64,000 nucleotides of DNA, from positions 15,732,501-15,796,500 of the forward strand of contig JAUIMM010000115.1 in the NCBI GenBank assembly GCA_031769625.1. Reading direction: 5' to 3'. The position numbers were made by a program, and so were the translations under genes. This document shows positions 1 through 9,743 of the stretch, in pieces. A model generated the notes under the pieces. The model made no database searches. It saw only the letters and a program-made list of their open reading frames with translations, and was not told where the DNA came from. How positions within the stretch are numbered: the first letter of the stretch is position 1; the number at the start of each line of letters is the position of its first letter. Source of the DNA: Taudactylus pleione. Taxonomy: Eukaryota; Chordata; Amphibia; Anura; Myobatrachidae.

Positions 1-21
1 TGCAGGCATCAACTGAAGACT

Positions 22-427
22 TAAGCTGGGTACACACTGACAGATATATTGGCCGATCAATTGATCGGCCAATGTATCTGCTGCCCGTCGGGCAGTGTGT
101 ACCTGCGATATGTTGGTGAATGTCAGCGTTCACCGACATATCGCATTGGCTGTGCTGCACAGCCGATGGACAGATATGTCTGCAGACATATCTGTCCATC
201 GGCAGGTGTGTACGGGTGGTCGGCAGACCGCCCGTACACACAGCAGCAGCCGCGAGGAGGGGGCGGTACACGCCCCCCGCCCAACAGGACACGCCCCCTG
301 GTCGCCGGGACCTGCAGGCAGGCACAGATGATGGTTGTTCAGTGTGTACGAACAACCATCATCTGCAGATATATCTGCAGATCACTCGATCTGCAGATAT
401 ATCTGTATAGTGTGTACCCACCTTTAC
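22..427. mobile_element. Non-autonomous DNA transposon (MITE) with GGGTACACAC-type ends
   Basis: The left end reads AGCTGGGTACACACT and the reverse complement of the right end reads AGGTGGGTACACACT, so the ends form terminal inverted repeats. The interior holds several near-perfect palindromes (for example around 55-75, 160-200 and 335-365), which give a strongly folding structure. There is no coding capacity; the open frames across it are by-products of the palindromes. Related ends occur at 42722-43084 and, less clearly, at 708-807 and 48351-48675. Similar GTACACAC-ended hAT-type MITEs are common in frogs (from memory). The exact target duplication is not clear. Confidence 0.75.
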
Positions 428-707
428 AGTAAGCAAGGCAGCAATAAGATCTGCTATGCATGTTTTTTCCAAACATTATCTTCTTTACAGATGTTTCTTC
501 GTACACCTATCCTTTTTGTGCCATATGGCATGAAACAACTGACAATCCACTACAGGAAGTGATTCCCATGCTTGAGTACTTTTTCATGAATTATCGTCTT
601 AATCCATTAATAGTGTACGAAGTACTGTACCTAAGAGTGATATTTTTTGGCTCAAAAATTGGTATAAGTAGCAGATTAAGCATAATGATGCGTGGCCCGA
701 GTCACTT
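428..707. other. No recognised feature
   Basis: AT-rich DNA between two MITEs. Both strands lack a convincing coding pattern, and no repeat or RNA gene was seen. Confidence 0.4.
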
Positions 708-807
708 ATGGTGCGTACACAGGGTACAATCAGTGAATGATAACGATATGGTCGATATCGTTATAGTTCATATCGTGCTTTTTTATCGTACCGTGTGTAT
801 GCACCAT
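708..807. mobile_element. 100-bp fold-back MITE
   Basis: The left end ATGGTGCGTACACAGGGTAC pairs with the right end, whose reverse complement reads ATGGTGCATACACACGGTAC. The centre contains the palindrome core GATATGGTCGATATC. The termini resemble the larger GTACACAC family at 22-427 and 42722-43084, so a hAT-type origin is inferred. Confidence 0.7.
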
Positions 808-1857
808 TATATAGGACCTGTGTCTTTTACCTTTTTACCCAGAGTACATACCTGAATTTTATGTCTTAATGCGCTATTAGTTTACCAAGTACTTTCAAGG
901 GTATTGACATAAAGTAGCAGATTAAGGTGCATATTTTACGCAAAATATGGATGGCATGCCAAATAGCTATTTGAGGATGGGTGTATGTGAAAACATCTGC
1001 ATGTCAGGATTTCTGGGGATAAACAATTTTGAAAAAAAGATTGTTTGATAAGAAATGCGTCAGACACAGGCAAGATCAGTGGGTCTTAAACCACTACCCC
1101 TCATTCTCATCATAATTAACTGCTTTGTTACATGCCATTAGTCTGGTCTGCCATGGAGTCTGTAAAATAATAAAATTATGTTTTTTACCTGATCATTCAT
1201 TTTCTTTGGTGAACTCCTTGGCAGCTCCATATACCACTCTCTATATTATGTGTTTAGATTTTTCAGAGGCAGCTTGGAAAGTAACACAAGATAAAGAAGT
1301 AGGAGTGCCAAAATACACCAAAGGCATAAATGTTTGGTTTTGGTTCCTATCTATGTCAGTTGAGGAGGGTTTGACCTATTAGTTTGGAGTGCCATGAAGA
1401 TATTCAATGAAAAGAAATGATCAAGAAAGAACATAACTTGCCTATTTAAACTGTCAGTGAAGCAGAATGTGTCTTTGGAAAGATATCTTGATTTCTTCAA
1501 CAAATGGTATGTTCTTTTTAAAAAGTTGGGACACACAGAGGATGATGCAGAGCCATCAGCAATTGTGCTCCAAAATGCAGGCAATTTGAGTTCACAAAAA
1601 AAGCTACAATTTAGTGTAAAAGCTTTACAAGATATGTGCAGGTTGGCAACAATACCAAGTGTGCCTGGCATATATCACATATAATTTTACCTATGTCTGT
1701 AGCTTTTTGATTTTCTTGCAAAACATGTATTCACAATTAGGCTTCAATAAAACTTCAAATGCTTTTCCAATATATCAGAAACAACTGTCCATCTTGTGCA
1801 AGAGAAAATTAAAATATAAACAAAAATGGCTTAAATACATGCAAAAAAGAAAACTAT
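808..1857. other. No recognised gene
   Basis: About 1 kb of AT-rich sequence. Short open frames at 1457-1684 and on the opposite strand over the same stretch have no recognisable domain and overlap antisense to each other. I see no repeat boundary; it is probably decayed intronic or transposon-derived DNA. Confidence 0.35.
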
Positions 1858-2121
1858 GGGGGGAATTTAATTGTTTAACATCTGCAGCAGCTCCCGTCTA
1901 AAGTGACTGGGAGCAATTCATTTGCTTGTGCTGGTAGGCAAGAGTGTCGTTTGCGCCAAAACTCATTGCACCCAGTAGTTTGTATAGGTGTAACCACTTT
2001 TTACGCAACTAATCCCGATGCATTTAGGCTTGACATGTGCGATTAGCAACTGGCACCCGCACTCATTGGCAAAACAATTCAATATTGTCGGGCTCCCAAA
2101 AACAATTGAATCCCCCCCCCA
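1858..2121. mobile_element. MITE with GGGGGGAATTTAATTG ends
   Basis: The left end reads GGGGGGAATTTAATTG and the reverse complement of the right end reads GGGGGGATTCAATTG after a longer C run. Internal inverted matches (GGGAGC near 1907, GGGCTCCC near 2089) support a fold-back structure. No coding potential. The superfamily is not assigned. Confidence 0.6.
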
Positions 2122-2590
2122 TATGCCTGAGCAATGAAGAAAGTACATCTCTTTCATCCTCTAGCCCTCTCCAGTTGCAGGCTTGTGTAATGACTAGAAT
2201 AATTCAAATCTAAAAAACCTTATTTGTGCACCAATTTTTCTGAGCATGCACAGAGCAATTTCATGTAAGATATGCTATGCTAAATGGCATAATACTCAGT
2301 CTGCAGCGGGCTTAAAAATGTACTGGTCTAAATCTCCTTTTCAAATTTTAAATTCAATTGTGGATGATCCTATGCAGTGGAAATACCCTATGTTTCCTGT
2401 TTTCCAGGACCCTGAACATATGATTCTAAACAGATGGACTGATTCATTCACCTTCATTTCATATTATAATTTTTTTTAAGTCAAGATACAGGATTATAAG
2501 TTACTTTACATTATTTTACTTTACAATTATTTTACAATTTCAAATTTGTTTACAATTTACTGGAGAGGAACAATGAAAGGCAACAGAAGA
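2122..2590. other. No recognised gene; AT-rich
   Basis: The stretch includes low-complexity TTTACAATTATTTTAC-type repeats near 2510-2560, directly left of the LINE 3' end. No supported gene. Confidence 0.4.
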
Positions 2591-3864
2591 AGGTTTTTTT
2601 TTAAGATATATACATTTTCTTTATTGGAGTTGCTCAAAGAAGCAAAAAGGATAGAGAGAACAATAGAATCACATAAAATAGATTGAGAGACAAAGCATGA
2701 AATGTAAGACCATAGAATGGACAGTGCAGTATTATACAAAAAAACAAAACCGAGGGTGGAACACCTTACAAGGAGGGGTAACAGTGTATCATAATATGTA
2801 TCAAGCCCAACAAAAACCTACAAACTAATAGAGAACACTAGAAGGTCAATGGATCCTCTAGATAAACCCACATTTCTTACCAAAGGGTAGCAGGAAAACA
2901 TTTAAACATGTTTCTTAATAGGAGTTGGTGGAGCATCAATAAAACTCTGCCATATGTTAAAAAGTGCTTAGTGCTCTTGTCTATATTAAGTGTAGCCTCC
3001 AACTAATCCATTCTCTTAATATAGAATAGTTTCCCCTGTAACAAGTTTAAAGAGGGAGGGGTCGGTTGGATCCACATGTGCAGGATGATCTTCCTAGCAG
3101 CCACAGAAATTACCATTATCAATTTCTTAGTAGCCTTAGACGATTTAGACCCCAGAGGTTACCCAATACGGCCCACTCTGGGGTAAAAGAGACCTAATTA
3201 AGTAGTTCCTCAATGGCAAATTTCCACACACTGACCCAATAACTTTAAACAATGGGACAAGACTAAAAACCTTTAAAATAGATCAGCCTCTAGTTCCCCA
3301 TATTTAGGACAAGACAAGGAAGAGTAGAGGTCAATAGTGTGACTACTATGGGGTGAGAGATATTTTCTATAGAAGATATTTAGAAACATTTTCACATACA
3401 TGCAGGCAGGTAATAGTTTAACTGAAGAATGCAAAGCCTTTAAATTAATCCAGGTCTAGCTCCGAAAAAGAGAAGGCCACGTCTAAGGTCTGAAGAAAGG
3501 TGTGAGTGATTGAAGGGGGTCTCTCAAAAAATTGTAATGGATAGAGATTGCCTTCTTATGATAAGGAGGTAGCAACAATAACTTATGAAAGGGGTTACTC
3601 CAATCAAATGGGGAGAAGAAATTAATAACACGGTTTGCATAAAGTTGGGCCTGCATGGAAGCTAAACCATGAGAGCCTAATGCAGGATTTTTTTTAATAG
3701 CTTGTGCATATCTTAAAGGCTTTCTGAGAGAAGTATCCAGTAAATAGTCCACTGTCCTCAATCTACCACCCTCCAACCGAGTGTAGGGGTGAGACACCAT
3801 GCAATGTTGAAAGTTAGGATTCCCCAAAAATGGAAACGCATAGATTTATATGGCTTCAGTTCAT

Positions 3865-4033
3865 ATTATGGGGTATATTTACTAAAGTGCATATTGTTGC
3901 CTATAGCAACTAATCAGATTCTAGCTATTATCTACTAGATGGTGAAAGATAAATGTTCAGTAGAATCTGATTGGTTGCTATGGGCAACAATTCCACTTCT
4001 AAAAACCCGCACTTTAGTAAATATACCCCTATG
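3865..4033. mobile_element. MITE with TATATTTACTAAAGTGC ends, nested in the LINE
   Basis: The left end GGGGTATATTTACTAAAGTG is the inverted match of the right end CACTTTAGTAAATATACCCC. Internal arms also pair: TTGCCTATAGCAACTAATCA near the left and TGATTGGTTGCTATGGGCAA near the right. Another copy lies at 43438-43604 and a half copy at 12515-12594. It is a classic anuran fold-back MITE type (from memory) and interrupts the L1-like ORF2. Confidence 0.85.
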
Positions 4034-4350
4034 TCTCAATATAAACCACACTTTGCGCACTGACATTAGGAGAGGATTTACTAAGATTGGTGTAGGAAGC
4101 TCCTGATCATGAGTGTGCAAAAAGGCCAATAATTACATATTGGGCAAAAAATGTTTTTCCAGGAAAATAGCGTAACTGTGCAGAGTGACAGCAAATTACA
4201 ATATTCAGTAGATTAATACTCCCGACAGTAACAGATTGTTGCAATTAAGCTAATACGGGGATGTTTATTTCGCCAGGTGAATGAGTGTAAAAGGTTATTA
4301 ATAAGTTGGGCATCTGATTTAGTTAACAAAATGGGTAAATATTGTAGGGG

Positions 4351-4395
<45 letters not shown>
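4351..4395. repeat. (TAA)n microsatellite
   Basis: About 15 uninterrupted TAA units. On the minus strand it gives a poly-isoleucine or poly-leucine reading inside the LINE remnant, which is a repeat artefact and not a coding feature. Confidence 0.95.
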
Positions 4396-4397
<2 letters not shown>

Positions 4398-4865
4398 GGA
4401 AAGAAACTATTTTCAAGGTTTGCTCTATCCAGATATGAGAGGCTAAGATGACTCCATCCTTCCAAATCCCTACGTAGGATGCGATTCATTGGTATAATAT
4501 TATAAAGATAAAGGTTAGCCAATTATTTTTGCCAATTGTGTGCCCAGATAGAATAGGCAAAACAGTCTCTAACCTAACAGGGTGACAATTGCCCAAGAGG
4601 GTTTATGGGTACCCGATCTCAGAAGCATAGCCGTAGATTTGTCAGTATAACCTGAAAGCCACTAGCCTGTTGAAATTCCACGATTTTCATCATTAGGGTA
4701 CCAAAAGAAACAGGATTGGAGATCTAGAATAAGCGATTATCCAAGGCAGAGATTTTGACAGATTCCGTCACAATCAGAATGCCCTGGAGCATCTGCCAGT
4801 TCTATAGCACTCATAATATGGGATCTAAGAAGAGATTAAATAATAGGGGAGATAGGGGGCAACAC

Positions 4866-5309
4866 TTTCTAATGACTTGAGTCATTTCAATGGGCGAACA
4901 CAGGAGCTAGTGTTCCCACTAGGCTGTTTAAGTGGGGCACCGCGCCCTGCCACATTTCAAAAGGCAAAAATGCACCTTACACTTATGGAGGCTCCCCAGA
5001 GCCCCACTAATCACAGGTTGACGCAGGCGAGTGCGCGGCGCCCAGTCTCTCCTTATCCCCGCCTTGGATTGCAGTGTAAAGTTGAGGGGGAGCAGTCAAG
5101 GTGAATAGATGCTGTGCACATGTTTACGGTATCTATTCACAGTGCGGGGAGTGCTTGGGGTCAGCCAGCCCAGCATCTCCGTGAGTGCTGGGCACACTCC
5201 CTAAAGTGCCTAGAGTGATGGAAAAAGGGATGTGCCACAAGACTACACCCCTCCCGAGAGGCAACACCCCTTTTTCAGGCGTGCTAACGTGTCCTGCTTC
5301 TTGAATTGT
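4866..5309. mobile_element. Unclassified insertion into the L1-like RT
   Basis: The L1-like reading frame runs through FLFGQG up to about 5310 (minus strand) and resumes with CPLSPLL at about 4860, so roughly 440 bp are inserted between these motifs. The inserted DNA is more GC-rich than the LINE and shows no coding sequence. Clear terminal inverted repeats were not seen, so its type is unknown; limits are accurate to about 10 bp. Confidence 0.5.
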
Positions 5310-6308
5310 TCCCTGTCCAAACAAGAAGGTAAAATGATCACTAGGAGCCGTTAATAAGCAATTAGGTAGAGTGGTTAGTGTAAAAGTATTTCATAACAGT
5401 AGTAATATTGCTCCCCAAGTCACTAACCATCAAGACTTTCAATAAGAACGGCCAAGAGACTGTATTGAAAGCCTTATGGGCATAGAGACTCAACAGCCTA
5501 TTAGTAGTTTGGAGCCACTATAACTGCAATTGCCATTTTGAATGCCACTGGCCAAGTGACAGTGATGAACAAACCCAAGTTGATGATCTGTCAAGAGTGT
5601 TAGAAGGATGGTTTACAGACAACTAGCCATAATTTTACCCAGAATTTTAAAATCTATGTTTGGAAGAGTAATATAATGATAAAAATGTTGTTGGGGGTCT
5701 TTGATATGTTTAAGATGTAATATTGTGCGAGTCTGACTAAAGGTTGGATGTGGCTGCTCCCTATGAATTTTGCTGTATAAATCAAGTAGCAGCTGAGTCA
5801 TTTCTGTTTTAAGAAGTTTATAATATGCTCCTCTAAAGTCATCGGGTCCTGGAGATTTATGAAGATGCAGTTCGAAAATAGTATGTAAGATTTCATCAGT
5901 CGTGCTGAGAAAGTCTTGTAGCACTGAAATGAGACTGGGGAGGTCTACTTCAGTTAACAAACGTTTGATAAGAGTAGGATCGGGATCAGTGGCCGTGTAG
6001 AAGTCCTGATAATAATAATGGTAGAAAGAGTCTGTAATGTCAGAGATGGAAGTAAGGAGAGTCAAGAAGGAGTTCATCCTAATAGCTACAATATGGTTTT
6101 TACGTTGAGACCTCCTCGTCATAGCCACTAGAAATTTGCCCATCTTACTTCTCCATTGGTAGTATTTGTTTTTAATGTAGTCCAGTCTGACTTGTACTTG
6201 CGCCAATAAGAAGTTCTCTAGTGTCTGTTGATAATGGGAATGAGCAGCATGGTTGATAGGCTGTCTGCATTAAGGATAATAAGCAACGATATTGTTGCTG
6301 ATGCGTAC

Positions 6309-6741
6309 GGACTGTCTTAGGTCGGGTACACATCAGAACGATACCAAAACGTCACGATGGCCATTCCAATTTCCCTTCATCCCAGAACAAAAATATTGAG
6401 CATACACACTGTGTAATTCTTCAAGCAACAGTAAGATTTAATGTGCTGTTTTTATCATTGCTCCTGTACACATTAGAACAACCATCTTTAAAAAGGAGGT
6501 GACATCTTCAGAGGTCAAATCGGAACAAGATATCACCTGGTCGTCTAGTTGGCCATACATACTGCACGATGTGTACCACAATGCTCACAATATCGTCTGA
6601 TTGACCGCCCAGCACGGCCAGCCAGAAGGTGTCATACACGGCACATAGGAACACGCAACTGAGCGTACACACTGTGCGATCTGCATGATAGGTCATTCCA
6701 ATTTGTCTCGAAACGATATCGCTTTACTGTGTACACACACT
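6309..6741. mobile_element. Probable degraded GTACACAC-type MITE
   Basis: The left side has GGGTACACATCAGAACGATA and the right side ends GATATCGCTTTACTGTGTAC. Several internal motifs of the type GTACACACTGTGCGAT occur in both orientations. This resembles the elements at 22-427 and 42722-43084, but the ends pair poorly, so it may be an old or composite copy. Confidence 0.4.
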
Positions 6742-7657
6742 TCGATGTCCTCCGAAATGTATCTTCCCAGTGTTCAATATTGTTATCCAAAAACCCCAGC
6801 AAAATATATGTTTCCTATGAGCCTGAAAATGCTCTGAGTTATATAGAAACGATGGGAATTTCCAAAACCTGCATGGGAAGCTATGAGGGGGCATTTGAAT
6901 AGTGAGAGAAACCAAGACACATTCCAATATATTTATATCTCCAACGTCCACCCTCATAACCTCAGGAATTAAAAAAATCAGATATCAATAAATAATCAAT
7001 TCTCAAGTAGAGCCATGGACTCTGGAATGGAAGGAATAGGATAGATCAGTGGGATTTAACAGCCTACATGGATCTGAGAGACCATGCACAGCCATAAGAT
7101 GCAACATAAGTGAACAGTAATTAGAGAGCACAATCCAAGGGGGTGGGGACCAATCAATCCGAGGATTATCCACCCAGAACCTCAACACCTTTGTAAACAG
7201 CTAAAATACATAATGGACAAAAAAAGGTATTTGAGATGCACGTATTACATTGGTGTGTACACATTCCATATATAACAGCTGAAAAGAGGAGGGGACAGCT
7301 GTGCCACAAGACCTCCTTTTTAAAGAGTGAGCTTTGCATGGGTATAAAATTATAAACTATAGATGTCAATTTAAGTGTAATATTCTGATTGACACAGATA
7401 ACTATGCTGACACAGATTATAAAGACTATTCATTTCATTTAAGTAGGCTGAACATAATCCCCTAGAAATGTATTCAGTTCATTTAAAGGCACTTATTTGC
7501 TCATAATCATGATTTTGTAAAATAAATGTACTAACTTTTTTTTTTTTTAAAGTTTACAAGCTTGCCTCTCAAGAAGCACACATAGTCAAAATGGATTATT
7601 CTGACCATGTAATGGAAAATACGTGGAAAACTTGTGTATTTCTCTTTAAATGAACAC
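6742..7657. other. No recognised gene
   Basis: Short open frames on the minus strand (for example 7003-7188 and 7166-7369) have no recognisable domain. A T/A-rich tract lies near 7536-7550. Nothing else is supported. Confidence 0.35.
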
Positions 7658-7660
7658 TTA

Positions 7661-7941
7661 TGGGGGGCATCCACTACAAGATCTGAAAACGAGTGCACGA
7701 TTACGACATTGTAATCGTGCAGTCGTTTGTCAGTCGTGTGATGTGACTGCACTGAACGAGCAGACGTTCAGTGCAGGGTCATCCATTATCTGGAAACATG
7801 CTGAGCCTGACAATATCGTCAGGTTGACAAGCATGTTTGCACGATGATAGAGGTCTAAAAGACCAAATTTTCAAACGATGTTCGAACGATTATATCGTTA
7901 TCGTTCAATCGTTCACCTTTATCGTCTAGTGGATACCCCCC
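7661..7941. mobile_element. MITE with GGGGGGYATCCACTA ends and TTA target duplication
   Basis: The left end GGGGGGCATCCACTACAAGA pairs with the right end, whose reverse complement is GGGGGGTATCCACTAGACGA. TTA directly flanks both sides (7658-7660 and 7942-7944), a 3-bp duplication typical of PIF/Harbinger-type insertion. The interior contains ACGATTAC/GTAATCGT and similar palindromes. No coding capacity. Confidence 0.8.
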
Positions 7942-7942
7942 T

Positions 7943-8061
7943 TAAAACTGGCCACACACTGCTGATTGTCATTTGCTTTCATACCTTACCAGATTTTCAT
8001 TCCAACCAATCAACTAGGTGGCTGGTTGGATGTAAGTTGGTCTAGTGTGTGGCCAGCTTTA
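7943..8061. mobile_element. 119-bp fold-back MITE with CTGGCCACACAC ends
   Basis: The left end TAAAACTGGCCACACACTG pairs with the right end, which reads TAGTGTGTGGCCAGCTTTA on plus. It abuts the MITE at 7661-7941. No coding capacity; superfamily not assigned. Confidence 0.75.
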
Positions 8062-8468
8062 CTAGCCTATAAAACACCACTGCATTTGCCCAAATAACAC
8101 AAATAATGACATAAAAATGGTTATTTTACAGACCTTCCTCTATCTCTCCTCAGGGCAGCAAACTAAATACCATCCTGTTATTAACTAGCTGTTTTTCTAT
8201 ATTATGCAGCTAAAATGGGTTAAAGCACAATTACAATAACAAAAGACTCAGTAACAATAAAAAAATGACAACATGTTCTTTAGATAAATTAGTGAAAAGG
8301 AAAAAAAAAAAGAAAAACTGAAGACTGCAGAGCAGAGAGAAATGCCCTTCTGCACTGTAGTAAAACACTTGAAAAAGGTGTTTCATGAGCTCTCAAAATT
8401 AACAGTAGATTAAAGTCAATGGATTGAAATGGTAAACATCTACATGCATAAAAAAAAATAAGAGCAGT
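8062..8468. other. No recognised feature
   Basis: AT-rich DNA with an A-rich run near 8300-8315. No coding signal and no inverted repeat found. Confidence 0.4.
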
Positions 8469-8469
8469 G

Positions 8470-9003
8470 GGCCTGATTCAGAGCCGGACACTCTGAACAA
8501 GCGCTTGCTTTGAATCAGGGCGTTTTGTTTTTTTTGTTCGGCCTCCTGACCGCTCGCATAGCTGTGGGTGACCACCCACAGCTATTGCGAGCGGCCAGGT
8601 TGATGGTCGCGATGCTCAAGACCATCGCGACCATCAGGCTTGCGATGAGACCCTTGTGGTAGGGTCTCGTGGCCGCAAGCCCCAGAGAGCTTCTGGCTCT
8701 AATAGAGCCGGAAGCTCTCTCACGGCCCCACTGACATCACTGGTGATGTCAGTGGGGCCGCCCACAAACGGCAGGCGTTCGCTTGGGAACGCCTGTTTGT
8801 GAAGCCACCCCCCCGGCCACGCCTACCAAACGGGGCGAGCTGTCAATCACCATCGACAGCTCGCCCCGTTTGGTGCGAGACCGGAGCGACGGAGCACCAG
8901 TCGCTAGCCGGGTCTCGCGCATGCGCATGACGGAGCCGACATGCCCGGTGGGCAAACATCAACCTGATTGCGAGCGCTTGCGACCAGGTCTGAATCAGGC
9001 CCC
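8470..9003. mobile_element. PIF/Harbinger-type MITE, GC-rich interior
   Basis: Left GGCCTGATTCAGAGCCGG and the reverse complement of the right end, GGCCTGATTCAGACCTGG, form inverted repeats. The same GGCCTGATTCAG terminus, in slightly varied form, ends the 8-kb Harbinger at 27156-35164. GTG flanks both sides, possibly the 3-bp target duplication. The interior is built of long inverted arms, such as AACGGGGCGAGCTGTCAATC near 8829 and its partner near 8855. The two-strand open frames at 8749-9034 are products of these palindromes. Confidence 0.8.
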
Positions 9004-9006
9004 GTG

Positions 9007-9743
9007 CTCACTGCACAATAAACCAATTTTTTAACCAATCACTGCTGACATCTAAAGTTCCAAGGTAAAGAAGAATGACAACCGCTTTACCAATGTAGTA
9101 GGGAATAATATGACCACTACAGACTTCGGAGAATCACAAATAGTATGGAAATCAACTGATCTACTTTTAAAACTGTTGACTGGTTAAAGTTAAAGAACAT
9201 GCAAGATTCAGGGCAGCATACATTTGTTGCTTGAGGATGATGTCAAACAAATCTATGTGGCAATTAAATTGTTGATCAGGAATTTAGCTCCAGGGCTAAG
9301 AGCCTGGAAACTATTCAATTAATTCATGTGATGGCCCATTTATCATGGATGTATGCATGGGATTAGCTGCATTAAGCAGCTTCACCCATTCTAAGTGCCC
9401 GGCGTGCTGCAGTTATGGCATGCCCGGCACTCGTGACAAGCCACAAAGTCCTACTTTAAGTGGATTTCACCTCAGGAGGATACACACAGGGCACTTAGAG
9501 GTCTCAGGGCTGGTCATGCAAACAATAGCTCCTGTTCAGTTTAGATGGAAGCTACAAACAATTGTTTACCCTCCTAGTGTATTTATTTTTTACTTAGTCA
9601 CAAAAAGGATTGTTAAGGATTTCTAATTGGATCTTGCATTTCTCGGGTTCAAGCATTCGTGTGAAGTATGCGAGTTTCATGAAACAAACTCACATTTGCA
9701 AACTCACACCTAACTGGATTGAGCCCAAAGCGTGAAAGGTGGT
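9007..9743. other. No recognised gene
   Basis: The interval between a MITE and the copia remnant. A small palindromic segment (near 9375-9435, with GTGCCCGGCGTGC and GCATGCCCGGCAC) hints at another MITE, but ends were not found. Confidence 0.35.

Larger units (their letters stand above)
3483..6206 (-). pseudogene. L1-like ORF2 reverse transcriptase, decayed
   Basis: The longest intact block (5613-6206, 197 codons) carries the L1-clade signature HKSPGPDDF followed by a YYKLLKTEM stretch, corresponding to RT domain 0/1. The next block (about 5341-5480) contains AHKAFNTVSWPFLLKVL, the RT motif with a usual Asp in place of His. It is followed by LLINGS and, after an insertion, by GQG joined to CPLSPLLFN at about 4860. 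Downstream blocks include LLTKSDAQLINNLLHSF (about 4270-4330). Multiple stops and frameshifts show it is not functional. Family assignment rests on these motifs and their order. Confidence 0.85.
2591..6240 (-). mobile_element. L1/Tx1-like non-LTR retrotransposon, 5'-truncated, with nested insertions
   Basis: On the minus strand this is the 3' part of an L1-clade LINE. Its 3' terminus is at about 2591, where the minus strand shows CCAATAAAG (a polyadenylation signal) followed closely by an A run. Reverse-transcriptase pieces appear in the expected order from right to left: an N-terminal RT block (5613-6206), RT motifs around 5341-5600, a CPLSPLLFNLFLDPI-like motif near 4820-4860, a later RT/thumb region (4319-4600), and a C-terminal region (3483-3827). 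Endonuclease and ORF1 are missing, as expected for 5' truncation near 6240. A MITE (3865-4033), a TAA microsatellite and a 0.44-kb insertion (about 4866-5309) interrupt it. Confidence 0.85.

Noticed and set aside
1457..1684. Possible processed gene fragment
   Set aside because: Plus and minus frames are both open over the same stretch and neither shows a known motif.
8749..9034. Overlapping two-strand frames with similar peptide words
   Set aside because: They share peptides because the DNA is an inverted repeat in a Harbinger-type MITE.
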